Shown piece by piece: positions 5,111-5,217 of a stretch of DNA of 5,217 nucleotides. The translations under genes and the position numbers were made by a program. The notes beneath the pieces are model-generated. The model did not search any database and was not told where the DNA came from. It saw only the letters and a program-made list of their open reading frames with translations. The first letter of the stretch is position 1. Each line of letters starts with the position of its first letter. Source of the stretch: Vampirovibrionales bacterium (GTDB lineage: Bacteria; Cyanobacteriota; Vampirovibrionia; Vampirovibrionales; JAJTHC01); assembly GCA_021299615.1 (NCBI GenBank), contig JAJTHC010000220.1:1-5217 (forward strand), given 5' to 3'.

Positions 5111-5217
5111 CTAAAGTAAACCACGTTGCAAATGCTCATGCAAGTAATGCCCCGTGAGGCTTTCCCCCACCGATGCCACCTGCATCGGCGTGCCTTGAGC
5201 GAGCAAGCGTCCGCCAT
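5111..5217 (-). CDS. uvrA: UvrA, excinuclease ABC subunit A, C-terminal end (partial)
   Basis: The minus strand from the right edge encodes 34 residues and a TAG stop at 5113-5111. It starts GGRLLAQGTP and ends HLQRGLL. The pattern GGxxxAxGTPxxVA, followed about six residues later by S-x-TG-x-YL, is the standard tail of UvrA, after the second ABC ATPase domain. UvrA is the ATP-dependent damage sensor that loads UvrB on DNA in nucleotide excision repair. Only about 4% of the usual 940-residue protein is in the window, so domains and start cannot be judged. It points towards cca, but terminator 4936-4980 and the repeat-filled gap separate them. Confidence 0.85.
   Translation of the reverse strand, partial: GGRLLAQGTPMQVASVGESLTGHYLHEHLQRGLL

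Overview
All confidently identified genes in this window lie on the minus strand. Read in transcription order, from the right edge leftwards, they are: the last 34 codons of uvrA (nucleotide excision repair), a gene-poor stretch of about 0.7 kb filled with palindromic repeats, a tRNA 3'-end nucleotidyltransferase gene (cca type), murJ (lipid II flippase), a Tat-exported Fe/Mn-type superoxide dismutase gene, and probably the first five codons of another gene at the left edge.

The best clue to the organism is MurJ. Its second membrane region carries the glycine-rich LLGGLGGPF stretch that I associate with cyanobacterial MurJ, where proteobacterial MurJ has Arg and Glu residues. The nucleotidyltransferase resembles the long, CBS-bearing type, and cyanobacteria are among the bacteria that use it. 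GC content looks moderate. No photosynthesis gene is visible. I infer a member of the wider Cyanobacteriota, possibly a non-photosynthetic one (Vampirovibrionia/Melainabacteria type). This is inference from memory of protein families, not a database result.

cca and murJ share one base (TAATG), so they almost certainly form a translationally coupled pair. A plausible extended -10 promoter lies upstream of cca, beyond a hairpin repeat. sod has its own good sigma70-like promoter and ribosome binding site in the 70-base gap after murJ. No terminator is evident in that gap, so read-through from murJ is possible. The edge gene also has a good promoter and ribosome binding site. uvrA transcription is probably stopped by a hairpin with a U-tract at 4936-4980.

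The accessory part is 4417-5110. It holds two copies of a GC-rich palindromic (REP-like) repeat; a third copy sits just downstream of sod. It also holds a 152-bp MITE-like element (4635-4786) with 28-bp terminal inverted repeats matching at 26 of 28 positions and flanked by AACC on both sides. Immediately to its right, on the plus strand, is an Ala/Lys-rich open frame with no start codon. It runs to a stop right before a bidirectional terminator and looks like the surviving 3' end of a gene destroyed by repeat insertion. I see no complete novel defence, toxin or mobile system here. The most unusual items are the MITE and gene remnant, the exported superoxide dismutase with an unusual active-site pattern, and the shortened nucleotidyltransferase.
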